Assembly (NCBI GenBank): GCA_963784805.1
Contig: CAWASR010000007.1
Location: forward strand, 1 to 64,000
Length of the DNA: 64,000 nucleotides
Direction: 5' to 3'
Origin: Roseiarcus sp963784805
Lineage (GTDB): Bacteria; Pseudomonadota; Alphaproteobacteria; Rhizobiales; Beijerinckiaceae
The notes beneath the pieces were generated by a model, which searched no databases, was not told where the DNA came from, and saw nothing but the letters and a program-made list of their open reading frames with translations. Both the position numbers and the translations under genes were made by a program. Positions 54,048 through 63,219 of this stretch are shown here, piece by piece (the first letter of the stretch is position 1; every line of letters starts with the position of its first letter).

Positions 54048-55655
54048 TCAAACATTCGCGGGCGCAAGCGGTGGTTTCCGGAGGATGATGTCCGAGGCCT
54101 TTTCGGCGACCATGACCGTCGGAGCGTTGGTGTTACAGGAAGGGATAAAGGGCATCACGGAGGCGTCGACAACCCGCAGCCCGTCGATTCCGCGAAGCTT
54201 CAGGTCCGGCGTCAGAACGGCTTGGGGCCCGTGTCCCATTGCGCAAGTGCCGGCCGGGTGATGATCGGTCTTGCAAGATCGGTAGGCGTACCCAGCGAGT
54301 TCCTCGTCGGTGTTCAGATTGTCGCCCGGCATTCGCTCGGCAAGCACAAACGGCTTCAGAGCGGGCTGCCGCAGGATCTCGCGGGCCCACCTCAAGCCCT
54401 TCAACGCGCACTCGCGATCATAAGAGTCCGCCCAGTAGTTGGGATCGATCAGCGGAGCGGCTTTCGGGTCTGAACTGGCGAGACGCACCGTTCCTCTCGA
54501 ACGTGGACGAAGGAACGCGGAATTGAGTGTTACGCCCGGATTCTTCATCTGAGCGACGCCCGCCTCGATCCCCGATCCCAAACCGAGATGAAACTGAATG
54601 TCCGGCGAGCGCGCCTGCTTGTCCGCGTACCAAAAGCCCCCGGTCTCGAACAGGGTTGAAGTGACGGGTCCGGTCTTGAACAGGATATACTCGATCCCCG
54701 CCCAGATCGTGCGATGCGGCCGGGCGACGCGGTCGTAAGTGTGATCGCCGGTGCACTCCGCAATCGCATAGAGGTCGAGATGGTCCTGCAGGTTGCTTCC
54801 GACGCCCGGAAGATCGTGGACGACCGCCACTCCCGCAGCCTCGAGCGCGTTGGCAGGACCGACGCCCGAGAGTTGGAGCAGCCGCGGCGATCCGATCGCG
54901 CCGCAACTGACAATCACTTCCCGATCGGCGCGCAGAGTTTCGATCCCGCTTCCCTTGGCTACGGTCACCCCGATCGCGCGACCGTTCTCGATTTCAATTC
55001 GAAGCGCCTGCGCATGCAGACGGACGGTCAAGTTCTTGCGGCTGCGCGCCGGCTTGAGGAAAGCGGTTGACGCCGAGGATCGTTCAGCGTTGCGGGTCGA
55101 GAGCTGATAATGGCCGATGCCGTCCTGCTCTGCCCCATTGAAATCGAAATTGAACGGGATGCCGGCCTCCTGCGCGGCGCGCAAGAAGGCGAAGCTGATC
55201 GGCGGTGGATTGACGGGATAGGAGACGCCGAGCGGTCCGCCGTAGCCGTGGTAGGCGTTGACAAGACGCTGGTTGTCCTCGCTGCGCACGAAATAGGGCA
55301 AGACTTCACGATAGCTCCAGCCTTCGCAGCCAGCCTCGCTGACCCAGGCGTCGTAGTCCTTGGCGTTGCCCCGCGTGTAGAGCTGGGCGTTGATCGACGA
55401 ACCGCCCCCAATCACCTTGGCCTGCGTGTACCAGATGACCCGCCCCTCGAGGTGCTTTTGTGGAACCGTGCTCCACCCCCAGCTCGCAACGCCCTTGGTC
55501 ATCTTCGCGAAGCCCGCCGGCATCCTGAAGAGCGGATGCCAGTCTCCGCCGCCGGCCTCCAGAAGCAGCACCTTAAGAGAGGGATCGGCGCTAAGGCGAT
55601 TTGCAAGCACGCATCCGGCGGGGCCTCCGCCAACGATGATGTAGTCGTATGCCAT
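54048..55655 (-). CDS. GMC-family FAD-dependent oxidoreductase, alcohol/choline dehydrogenase-like
   Basis: A 535-residue GMC enzyme with the FAD-binding motif YDYIIVGGGPAGCVLANRLS, GMC signature 1 region (TQAKVIGGGSSINAQLYTRG), signature 2 (SCGAIGSPRLLQLSGVGP), and the catalytic His region CKTDHHPAGTCAMGHG with SCNTNAPTVMVAEKASD. No signal peptide is present, so it is probably cytoplasmic or membrane-associated, passing electrons to quinone or another acceptor as AlkJ- and BetA-like enzymes do. It is the last gene of the ABC/GMC cluster, 19 bp after the second GMC gene. The substrate is unknown. Confidence 0.93.
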   Translation of the reverse strand: MAYDYIIVGGGPAGCVLANRLSADPSLKVLLLEAGGGDWHPLFRMPAGFAKMTKGVASWGWSTVPQKHLEGRVIWYTQAKVIGGGSSINAQLYTRGNAKDYDAWVSEAGCEGWSYREVLPYFVRSEDNQRLVNAYHGYGGPLGVSYPVNPPPISFAFLRAAQEAGIPFNFDFNGAEQDGIGHYQLSTRNAERSSASTAFLKPARSRKNLTVRLHAQALRIEIENGRAIGVTVAKGSGIETLRADREVIVSCGAIGSPRLLQLSGVGPANALEAAGVAVVHDLPGVGSNLQDHLDLYAIAECTGDHTYDRVARPHRTIWAGIEYILFKTGPVTSTLFETGGFWYADKQARSPDIQFHLGLGSGIEAGVAQMKNPGVTLNSAFLRPRSRGTVRLASSDPKAAPLIDPNYWADSYDRECALKGLRWAREILRQPALKPFVLAERMPGDNLNTDEELAGYAYRSCKTDHHPAGTCAMGHGPQAVLTPDLKLRGIDGLRVVDASVMPFIPSCNTNAPTVMVAEKASDIILRKPPLAPANV

Positions 55656-55674
55656 CGTCTCTTTTCCTGATTTG

Positions 55675-57171
55675 TCAAAATCCGCTTTTTGCGATGTGGT
55701 CGGCGACGCGGAGCGCCTGTGCGGCGATCGTCAGAGACGGATTGACGGCGGCAGACGTCGGCAGGAAGGAGGCGTCCACGACGAAGAGGTTCGGGTGGTC
55801 CCAGGCGCGGCAAAAGGGATCCAGAGGCGAAGTTGAAGGATCAAGCCCTATGCGAACGGTCCCGCACTGGTGCGAAGGCGTTCGGCGGTCGAACGGTCGC
55901 GAAAGCACGATCGGATAACCCGCGGCTCGCAGGCGTTCCCTAAACGCCGTCACCAATCCCGCGTGAGCCGTCCAGTTGCTGCGCTTCCAATCGAGGCGAA
56001 TTTGTCTGCCCTCCATGGTCACGCGGCTCGAAGGATTCGGCAGGTCCTCGCTCATCGCGTACCAATCCACGGAGCGCCTGGTTATCAGGCCGAGCGCCCA
56101 TTCTGGCGCCAACCGGAGGCTCGCCTTCAAGATCGGGGCGGTGACGCGTCCGAGCAGTTGGATGTTCCCCAGCGGGGGCCCACCGCGTCCGTCGTCGAGA
56201 TAAAAGTCGTTGATCCCAAGGGTCTTCTGATAGATCGAATCGTTGGTTGTGGTCGGGTCGATGGCCAGCACGGCGGAGGCGTTGTGATTCATGAAATGCC
56301 GACCGATCGCGTCCGATCGATTGGCGAGTCCCCCCTCGCGCGAACTCAGCAGCAACGCCGCGGAGTTGACGGCGCCGGCGGACAGAACGACGATCTTCGC
56401 GGCGATCCTTCCCCGCTCGCCGTTCGCCAAGACTTCGACGCCGGCAATGCGCTTGCCGTCGGCCTCGACCAGCAATCGTTCGACGCGTGCGTTGGTGCGA
56501 AGCTCGACGTTGGGATGCGCCAAAGCTGCATTCACGCCGCAATTCTCGGCGTCCATCTTGCCGCTTCCGGTGTCGGGAAATGCGTCCCAAGGCGTCTTCG
56601 CGCGTTGCAGCCACTTGTCGAGGTCCAAGCCGAGCGGCAAGGGAAAAGGGTTTAGCCCGACGCGCGTCATTCGCTCTCGCACTTTCGCGATCGCCGTCTC
56701 ATCCGGTATGGGGCCAAAGGGATAAGGTTCCGAGTGCTTCGGCTCGGTGAGGTCAAAGCCCAACGCTCCGCGAACGTTGTAGAGCTTCTCTGCGCGCGTA
56801 TACCAAGGCTCCAATTCGTCGTAGGCGAACGGCCAGCCGGTCGTCGTTCCCTCGCGATAGCTGGTCGGCTCAAAATCCCGCGCCCGAAAACGGATCAACA
56901 CCGCGCCATAGAGTTTCGAGTTGCCGCCGACGTAGTAGTAGTTGCCCGGATTGAACGGCCGCCCCGCGCCGTCGATCCAGGACTCCTGCGGTCTGAATAA
57001 TCCGCGTTGGAAAATCGCTCGCGCGTCGCGCGCCGCGTCGCTGTCGCGCAGCCGCTCGCCGCGTTCGAGGATGAGGATATTGGCCCCGGTGGGGGCGAGC
57101 CCGGCAGAAAAGGTCGCACCGCCCATCCCCGACCCGATGACGAGGACGTCAACCGCTTTCTCGTTCGGCAT
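55675..57171 (-). CDS. Second GMC-type oxidoreductase (sugar/alcohol dehydrogenase-like branch)
   Basis: About 498 residues and from a different GMC branch than its neighbour. It has FAD motif DVLVIGSGMGGATFSAGLAP, NYYYVGGNSKLYGAVLIRFR, a FAD-domain second half VVLSAGAVNSAALLLSS, and a C-terminal GMC domain with RTPSHQCGTVRIG and VNPSLTIAAQALRVADHI, carrying the catalytic His and Asn. Members of this branch oxidise sugars, glycosides or polyols. I chose the ATG at 57171 (GAGG upstream). It is 80 bp from the ABC ATPase gene and 19 bp before the first GMC gene, so the two enzymes are probably co-expressed. Confidence 0.9.
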   Translation of the reverse strand: MPNEKAVDVLVIGSGMGGATFSAGLAPTGANILILERGERLRDSDAARDARAIFQRGLFRPQESWIDGAGRPFNPGNYYYVGGNSKLYGAVLIRFRARDFEPTSYREGTTTGWPFAYDELEPWYTRAEKLYNVRGALGFDLTEPKHSEPYPFGPIPDETAIAKVRERMTRVGLNPFPLPLGLDLDKWLQRAKTPWDAFPDTGSGKMDAENCGVNAALAHPNVELRTNARVERLLVEADGKRIAGVEVLANGERGRIAAKIVVLSAGAVNSAALLLSSREGGLANRSDAIGRHFMNHNASAVLAIDPTTTNDSIYQKTLGINDFYLDDGRGGPPLGNIQLLGRVTAPILKASLRLAPEWALGLITRRSVDWYAMSEDLPNPSSRVTMEGRQIRLDWKRSNWTAHAGLVTAFRERLRAAGYPIVLSRPFDRRTPSHQCGTVRIGLDPSTSPLDPFCRAWDHPNLFVVDASFLPTSAAVNPSLTIAAQALRVADHIAKSGF

Positions 57172-57251
57172 TCCATCCTCTTCGACGCCAACGCACGAAC
57201 TCGAACGCGCTTCGCTGAATCTCGGCCGCGCCGTCCAACGCGCTCTTGCGC

Positions 57252-58364
57252 TCAAATCCGACGCGTTGTCGCCGGGTCGAAAAGCACTGCCTTGTCGAGG
57301 TTGAAGGCAAAGGCGTGATTCTCCCCGACTTGCAGGTCGGCATCGGCGCGCATGCGCGCCGTCAATTCCTTGCCGGCGACATGGGTGACGACGAATGTGT
57401 CCGACCCAGCCGGCTCAACAATCTCGACGTTGGCGTTGAACACCGCGACGGACTTCGCATTGCGATCGATGCTTTCGCGGTCGTTCACTGCCTCCGGCCG
57501 AATGCCAAAGATCACTTTGCCGCCTTCGGCAAGCTTACTCGCGTCCGCGCTCGACGGCGGGGGAAGCACGATCGGCTCGCCGTCCTCACGATCGAGCACG
57601 ATCTTCGGCCCCCCGTTCGCGCGCGCGATCTTTCCTTCCAAGAGGTTCATCGCAGGAGAACCCATGAAGTCGGCGACAAAGATATTGCTGGGCATGTTAT
57701 AGACTTCATTCGGCGTGCCGACCTGCTGCAACACGCCGTCCTTCAAAACGGCGATCTTGGTCGCGAGCGTCATCGCCTCTATCTGGTCATGGGTGACATA
57801 AACGATGGTGGTGCCTGTCGCCAGATGAAGACGCTTGATTTCGACGCGCATGTCGACCCGCAACTTGGCGTCGAGGTTTGACAGAGGCTCATCGAAGAGG
57901 AAAACACGCGGTTGGCGGACAAGGGCTCTGCCCATCGCGACGCGCTGGCGCTGGCCGCCGGAGAGCTGACTCGGTCGCCGACCGAGCAGGGGCTCGATCT
58001 GCAGCGTCCTTGCGACCTCCGCCACCGCCTTGTCGCGCTCCGCCTTCGGCACGCCGCGCATCTCCATCCCGAACGCCATGTTTTGCGCGACAGACATGTT
58101 CGGATAGAGCGCGTAGGATTGGAACACCATCGCGATGTCGCGCTTGGAAGGATGCAGATCGTTGATTACGTGACCGTCGATGCGGATCTCGCCTGCGCTG
58201 ATCGATTCGAGCCCAGCGATGGTGTTGAGCAGCGTCGACTTGCCGCAGCCGGACGGACCGACCAGCACGAGAAAGCCGCCCTTGTCGAGCGTCAGGTCGA
58301 TGCCCTTGAGAATTTCGACGGCGCCGAACCGCTTGCGTAGAGCGCTGATTTCGAGGAAGGCCAT
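57252..58364 (-). CDS. Sugar ABC transporter ATP-binding protein (MalK/UgpC type)
   Basis: The protein (370 aa) has Walker A LVGPSGCGKSTLLNTIAGLE, signature LSGGQRQRVAMGRALV, Walker B VFLFDEPLSNLDAKLR and switch His in IVYVTHDQIEAMTLATKI. A C-terminal OB-type regulatory domain (from about residue 240) follows, the architecture of CUT1 carbohydrate importers. The last gene of the four-part transporter, 3 bp after the second permease gene. Confidence 0.95.
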   Translation of the reverse strand: MAFLEISALRKRFGAVEILKGIDLTLDKGGFLVLVGPSGCGKSTLLNTIAGLESISAGEIRIDGHVINDLHPSKRDIAMVFQSYALYPNMSVAQNMAFGMEMRGVPKAERDKAVAEVARTLQIEPLLGRRPSQLSGGQRQRVAMGRALVRQPRVFLFDEPLSNLDAKLRVDMRVEIKRLHLATGTTIVYVTHDQIEAMTLATKIAVLKDGVLQQVGTPNEVYNMPSNIFVADFMGSPAMNLLEGKIARANGGPKIVLDREDGEPIVLPPPSSADASKLAEGGKVIFGIRPEAVNDRESIDRNAKSVAVFNANVEIVEPAGSDTFVVTHVAGKELTARMRADADLQVGENHAFAFNLDKAVLFDPATTRRI

Positions 58365-58367
58365 GGT

Positions 58368-59312
58368 CTATCCCTTCACCGCGCCGGCCATCAGACCGCG
58401 CACGAAATAACGTCCGGCGACAATATAGACGAACAGCGTCGGCGCGGCGGCGATGATCGCCGCGGCCATGTTGACGTTGTACTCGCTGACGCCGGTCGAC
58501 GTGTTGACGATGTTATAGAGCGCGATCGTCATTGGGCTCGATTCGCCGGCCGCGAAGGTCGCGCCGAATAGGAAGTCGTTCCAGATGTTGGTGAACTGGT
58601 AGATGACGGTGACGATGAAGATCGGCGCGGAATTGGGCAGCAGGATGCGCCAGAAGATCTGGAAGAAGCCCGCCCCGTCAATCATCGCCGCCTTGACGAG
58701 TTCGTCGGGAAACGCCTCGTAGTAGTTGCGGAAGAACAGGGTCGTGAACCCGAGACCGTAGACCGTGTGCACCAGCACCAGATTAACGGTCGGATTGCCG
58801 AAGCCGAGCGAGACGCCGATCGAGTCGTCGAGCGCCACGCCAACCGCGCCGAGCTTGCCGAGAATCGTCGCCATCGGAATGAGCACCGACTGGAACGGGA
58901 TGAAACAGGCGAACAGCATCATGCCAAACACCAGCTTGTGGCCGGGGAAGCGCCATTTGGTCAGCACGTAGCCGTTGAGCGCGCCGAGCAGCGTGGAGAT
59001 GATCACTGCCGGGACGACCATCTTGATCGAATTCCAGAAATAGCCCTTGATGCCAGTGCAGGTCAGGCCGACGCAGGCGGTGCCCCAGGCCTTCCTCCAG
59101 GGCTCGAAGGTCAGGTCGTGCGGCAGCCAGAACATATTGCCGCCGGTCACCTCGTTGAGCGGCTTCAGCGACGTCAGCACCATCACGACGAGCGGCAGGA
59201 GATAGACGAGCGCGAACAGCGCGAGCAGCCCGTAGATCACGATCCGCGCGCCGATCGGCGAACGGGTCGGCTCACGGCTCGGGCGGGCGCTGAGGGCGTC
59301 AACGGCGCTCAT
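58368..59312 (-). CDS. Sugar ABC transporter permease (MalG type)
   Basis: The protein (314 aa) has six membrane helices beginning ARIVIYGLLALFALVYLLPL and the EAA loop EAFPDELVKAAMIDGAGFFQIFWRILLP. It carries an insert with two cysteines (GTACVGLTCTGIKGYF) in the first periplasmic loop, reminiscent of glucose/mannose-type permeases. The start at 59312 overlaps the upstream permease stop in ATGA form. Confidence 0.94.
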   Translation of the reverse strand: MSAVDALSARPSREPTRSPIGARIVIYGLLALFALVYLLPLVVMVLTSLKPLNEVTGGNMFWLPHDLTFEPWRKAWGTACVGLTCTGIKGYFWNSIKMVVPAVIISTLLGALNGYVLTKWRFPGHKLVFGMMLFACFIPFQSVLIPMATILGKLGAVGVALDDSIGVSLGFGNPTVNLVLVHTVYGLGFTTLFFRNYYEAFPDELVKAAMIDGAGFFQIFWRILLPNSAPIFIVTVIYQFTNIWNDFLFGATFAAGESSPMTIALYNIVNTSTGVSEYNVNMAAAIIAAAPTLFVYIVAGRYFVRGLMAGAVKG

Positions 59313-60259
59313 CGGTTTTTCTCCCGCAGTTCGGAATAGAGATAGGGAACCATGATCGCGGCGATGGTCATCAGCATGATGATCGCGCTCGCCGAGCCGA
59401 CCGCCATCTGGTCGCGCGTGAACGTGTAGGAATACATGAAGGTTGAGGGCAGCTCCGCGGCGCCGCCGGGGTTCTTGCCGGTGACGGAAAGAACGAGGTC
59501 GTACGACTTGAGCGCCATGCCCGTCAGTACGATTATGGCGGAGAGGAACACGGGGCGCATCATTGGGATGACGATGCGCCGGTAGGTGGCGAAGGTCGTG
59601 GCGCCGTCGATCTGCGCCGCCTTGAGGATTTCGCCGTCGATGCCGCGCAGGCCCGCCAGGAACATCGCCATGACGAAACCCGACGTCTGCCAGACGCCGG
59701 CGATGGCGACGCAGTATATCATCATTCTGGGAGTAACGACCCAGTCGAAGTGGAAGCTTGACCAGCCGAGATCGTGCATCGCCTTGTCCAACCCGATGCG
59801 CGGATCGAGAAACAGCTTCCACGCCGTGCCGGTGACGATGAACGACAGCGCCAACGGATAGAGATAGATCGGCCTCAGGATCCCCTCGCCGCGAATCTTC
59901 TGGTCAAGCAGGATCGCCAGGGTCAGGCCGAGGACGAGGCAGAAGAAGATATAGAGCCCGCCGAACAGGCCCATGTTGACGATCGCGGTATGCCAGTTCG
60001 AGGTAGGGTCGAAGGTCCAGGTCCACAACTTCCGGTAATTGACCCAGCCGATCAGGTGCGTGCTCGTGAAGGCCTTGGAGTTGGTGAACGAGAGAAACAG
60101 CGTCCACAGATTGAAGCCATAGACGAAAATCAGCACGAGGACGAAGGACGGCGCGAGGACGAGTTTCGGCAGGGCGTTCCGCGCGCGCGCGCGCAGAGGC
60201 CCGTGCGACCGCGGCATCGTGACGTCCGCAATTGGAGCGACAGTAAGTTCGTCGGTCAT
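59309..60259 (-). CDS. Sugar ABC transporter permease (MalF type)
   Basis: The protein (316 aa) has six helices (LVLAPSFVLVLIFVYGFNLW, LFGGLYIFFCLVLGLTLAIL and others) and the EAA motif GIDGEILKAAQIDGATTFATYRRIVIP. It pairs with the MalG-type permease to form the translocation pore for a sugar-class substrate. It lies 63 bp after the binding-protein gene, separated by a strong hairpin. Confidence 0.94.
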   Translation of the reverse strand: MTDELTVAPIADVTMPRSHGPLRARARNALPKLVLAPSFVLVLIFVYGFNLWTLFLSFTNSKAFTSTHLIGWVNYRKLWTWTFDPTSNWHTAIVNMGLFGGLYIFFCLVLGLTLAILLDQKIRGEGILRPIYLYPLALSFIVTGTAWKLFLDPRIGLDKAMHDLGWSSFHFDWVVTPRMMIYCVAIAGVWQTSGFVMAMFLAGLRGIDGEILKAAQIDGATTFATYRRIVIPMMRPVFLSAIIVLTGMALKSYDLVLSVTGKNPGGAAELPSTFMYSYTFTRDQMAVGSASAIIMLMTIAAIMVPYLYSELREKNR

Positions 60260-60288
60260 GGCGCATTCGTTCCAACGAAGTGGGGCTG

Positions 60289-60312
60289 CCGCCCCCGCGC
60301 GAGCGGGGGCGG
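60289..60312 (-). promoter_or_regulatory. Strong intercistronic hairpin between binding-protein and permease genes
   Basis: A perfect 10-bp GC stem (CCGCCCCCGC / GCGGGGGCGG) with a 4-nt loop sits 10 bases after the binding-protein stop. No T-run follows. Hairpins in this place, as between malE and malF, protect the upstream mRNA and give higher expression of the binding protein than of the membrane subunits. Confidence 0.75.
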
Positions 60313-60322
60313 TTTGGCGACG

Positions 60323-61588
60323 TTACTTCGCCGCCTCAATCGCCTTGTAGAGTTCTGTGACGGCGCTGTCGGAAGTCTTGATCTCGCCGTGGAAGAACTT
60401 GGTCACGACATCATGATAGACCGCGGCGATCGCCGGCGGCTGGGCGTAGTTCTGAGCCATGGAGCCGACGAAAGTGCCGGCCGCGTTGGCCGCCTTGACG
60501 TCGGCGATGCCCTTCTTGCCGCAAGCGTCGAACGCGGTGTCGGGAACGTCCATGCGCGCGGGCACCGAGCCCTTGATCACGTTGAACGCCGACTGGACCT
60601 GCGGGTTCATCGTCGCGTCGGCGAGCGCGAGTTGCGCGACGCGGCGATTCTCGGGAGCCTTGAACAACGCGAACATGTCAGTGTTGTAGATCACCGTGCC
60701 GTCGGTGCCGGGGAATCGATAGCAGAGGAAGTCCTTGCCCGCCTTCTGGTTGCCATTGACGAATTCGCCCTTGGCCCAGTCGCCCATTACCTGCAAAAGG
60801 GCGTCGCCCTTGATCACCATCGCGGTGGCGAGGTTCCAGTCGCGCCCGGCGTAGTTGGGGTCGACATAGGCGCGCAGCTTGGCGAGATTGTCGAAGGCCT
60901 TCTTCATCGTGTCCGACTTCAGGGCGCTTTCGTCGAGGTCAATGAAGGCCTTCTTGTAGAAGTCCGGCCCCCCCGTCGACATGACAACCGAGTCGAACAT
61001 TGTCGCCTCTTGCCATGGCTGGCCTCCGAGCGCGAGCGGAATGACGCCCGCCTTCTTGGCCTTGTCGAGCAGCGCGAGGAATTCGTCGAAATTCTTGGGC
61101 TCGGTTCCGCCGATCTTGTCCATCAGCGCCTTGTTGACCCAGATCCAGTTGACGGAATGGATATTGATCGGAACGGCGTCCCAATTGCCGTTGGTGGTCG
61201 TGAACTTCTGCAAAGCCTTGGGCACGACATTGGCCCAGCCTTCTTTCTTGGCGAGCGAGTCAACGTTGGCGAGTTTGCCCGCCTCCGCGTAATCGAGCGC
61301 GAAATAGCCAAGGATCTGCGACGCCATCGGCGGTTTGCCGGCCGCCACCATTGCCTTAAGCGTGGTCATCGCGGCTTCGCCGCCGCCCCCTGCGACCGGC
61401 ACGTCCTTCCAGGCATAGCCTTCCTTGGCGAGATATTGTTTGAGGACGTTCAAAGCGGCCGCCTCGCCGCCCGAGGTCCACCAGTTCAGCATCTGCACTT
61501 CCTTGACGTCAGCCGCGCGTGCGGGAACGCCGAACCCCAACGAAGATACGGCGAGCGCGGTCGCCATCAGAATCGAACGTACTTTCAT
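60323..61588 (-). CDS. Sugar ABC transporter substrate-binding protein
   Basis: About 421 residues with a signal peptide (SILMATALAVSSLGFGVPARAA) and a family-1 binding-protein fold. The first strand reads VQMLNWWTSGGEAAALNVLK, then AAMTTLKAMVAAGKPPMA, NIHSVNWIWVNKALM, GGQPWQEATMFDSVV and CYRFPGTDGTVIYNTDMFAL. These segments resemble glucose/mannose-type (GtsA-like) proteins, so a monosaccharide or related polyol is a reasonable guess. The ATG at 61588 has GGAAGG 10 bases upstream. It is the first gene of the transporter, 80 bp after the aldehyde dehydrogenase. Confidence 0.94.
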   Translation of the reverse strand: MKVRSILMATALAVSSLGFGVPARAADVKEVQMLNWWTSGGEAAALNVLKQYLAKEGYAWKDVPVAGGGGEAAMTTLKAMVAAGKPPMASQILGYFALDYAEAGKLANVDSLAKKEGWANVVPKALQKFTTTNGNWDAVPINIHSVNWIWVNKALMDKIGGTEPKNFDEFLALLDKAKKAGVIPLALGGQPWQEATMFDSVVMSTGGPDFYKKAFIDLDESALKSDTMKKAFDNLAKLRAYVDPNYAGRDWNLATAMVIKGDALLQVMGDWAKGEFVNGNQKAGKDFLCYRFPGTDGTVIYNTDMFALFKAPENRRVAQLALADATMNPQVQSAFNVIKGSVPARMDVPDTAFDACGKKGIADVKAANAAGTFVGSMAQNYAQPPAIAAVYHDVVTKFFHGEIKTSDSAVTELYKAIEAAK

Positions 61589-61668
61589 CTCAAGACCTTC
61601 CAGAACGTCACTCTCCCGCCGGATGCGGTCCGGCCCCGTATGCAGAAGCCGCAGCGCGGCCCCCGATC

Positions 61669-63208
61669 TCAATTCTCGGCCTTCGGTCGCGGGAGCCACC
61701 AGCTCGTGCGCGGACCGATGTGGACGTGGAACGTCTTTTCCTCAGTGTAATCCTTCACGGCCTCGCGCCCAAGCTCCCGACCGATCCCGGACTGGCGATA
61801 GCCGCCGAACGGCAATTCGGGCGTTCCGTCCATGAAGGTGTTGACCCAGACCGTGCCGGCGCGCACGCCGCGGCCCACCCCGACCGCAGTATCGAGGTCA
61901 CGGCTCCAGACGCTGGCCGAAAGGCCGTAAGACGTCGAATTGGCGAGGGCGACCGCTTCTTTCGCAGTCTCGAAGGTCAAGGCGACGACGATGGGGCCGA
62001 ATACTTCGTCGCGCGCGATCGCCATCGAACCGTCGACCTTCTCGACGATTGTCGGCGCCATGAAGAGACCATTCGAACTCCAGGCGCGCACCACCGATCC
62101 GCAAGACAGCGCCGCCTTCGCGCGCGGACTTCAGGTGTCGCTCGAGCTTGGAGAGATGATCGGCGCTGATAATCGCACCGACTCGAGTCTCTGGGTCCAA
62201 CGGGTCGCCGACCTTTGCCGCGCCTGCTCGAGAGGCGAGCCCGGCCAGGAACTCCTCGGCGATCCCGGCGTGCAACAGGATGCGGGAACCGGCATTGCAG
62301 CATTCGCCCGCATTGAAATAGGCGCCGAAAGCCGTCGCATCGAGGGCCGCGTCCATGTCGGCGTCAGGAAAGATGATTTGTGGGTTCTTGCCTCCCAGCT
62401 CCATCGACACTTTCTTCAAAGTCGCTGCGCCGGCCGCCATGGCGGCGCGACCGACCCCGGTCGATCCGGTAAAGGAGATCATGTCGACGTCCGGGTCGGT
62501 CGTCATCGGCGCGCCGACTTCGGGGCCGTAGCCGGTGACAATGTTGCACACGCCTTCGGGCAATCCGGCTTCGGCCAGAAGCGAGCCGAGATGCAACGTC
62601 GACGCCGACGTCATCTCGCTCGGCTTGACGACGCAAGCGCAACCCGCTGCGAGGGCGAAAGGAAGCTTCTGCGAAACGATCAGCAGCGGAAAGTTCCAGG
62701 GCGTGATGATCGACACGACGCCAAGCGGTTCCCGCAACACGAAGCCAAGCCGGTCGGCCCCGATATTAGAGTAGCTCTCCCCGGAAAGCTCGCGAGCGAG
62801 AGAGGCGGCGTAGCGCCAAATGTCGGCGGCGCCTTCGATTTCGCCGCGCGCCTGTGCGATCGGCTTACCCGATTCGAGCGTGTCGAGGATCGCGAGCGTC
62901 TCGCGGTCGCGGTCGATCAGATCCGCCACTTTCAACAGGACGCGCGCCCGGTTCGAGGCGGTTTCGTGCGGCCAGCGCCCGGCGTCGAACGCTTCTCGCG
63001 CAGCCGCGATTGCACGCCTCGCGTCGTCGGCGCGACCGCGCGGCACGCGGGTGACGACAACTCCGTGGGCTGGGCTTCGACGCTCGATCATCTCGCCATC
63101 GCCCTTCGCCTCTCGGCCGCCGATCAACATCGAGCGGTCGCGCGGAAAGCGCGCGAGCGCCTCGTTCAGTTTGGTCGCGTCGACTGCGATCGGGGTCTTG
63201 GCGTTCAT
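61669..63208 (-). pseudogene. Aldehyde dehydrogenase interrupted by one frameshift
   Basis: Reading from 63208, the frame encodes the first about 380 residues of a NAD(P)-dependent aldehyde dehydrogenase: GVVSIITPWNFPLLIVSQKL, SFTGSTGVGRAAMAAGA, VSMELGGKNPQIIFPDADMD and the catalytic Cys in NAGECCNAGSRILLHAG. After GGAVLRIGGARLEFE (near 62070-62085) the homology jumps to another frame that continues NGLFMAPTIVEKVDGSMAIA, EVFGPIVVALTF, and ends with VNTFMDGTPELPFGGYRQSG. The whole span is 1540 bases, one more than a multiple of three, so a single surplus base explains it. It would oxidise an aldehyde made by the neighbouring GMC enzymes to the acid. May be a real inactivation or a sequencing error. 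Confidence 0.88.
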
Positions 63209-63219
63209 GGAAGCTTCTC

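Noticed and set aside
53341..54051. 236-codon minus-strand frame upstream of kdp
   Set aside because: It starts inside the last bases of the GMC gene and is mostly Arg/Pro/Gly-rich. Only its last about 45 codons look protein-like, so at most a remnant.
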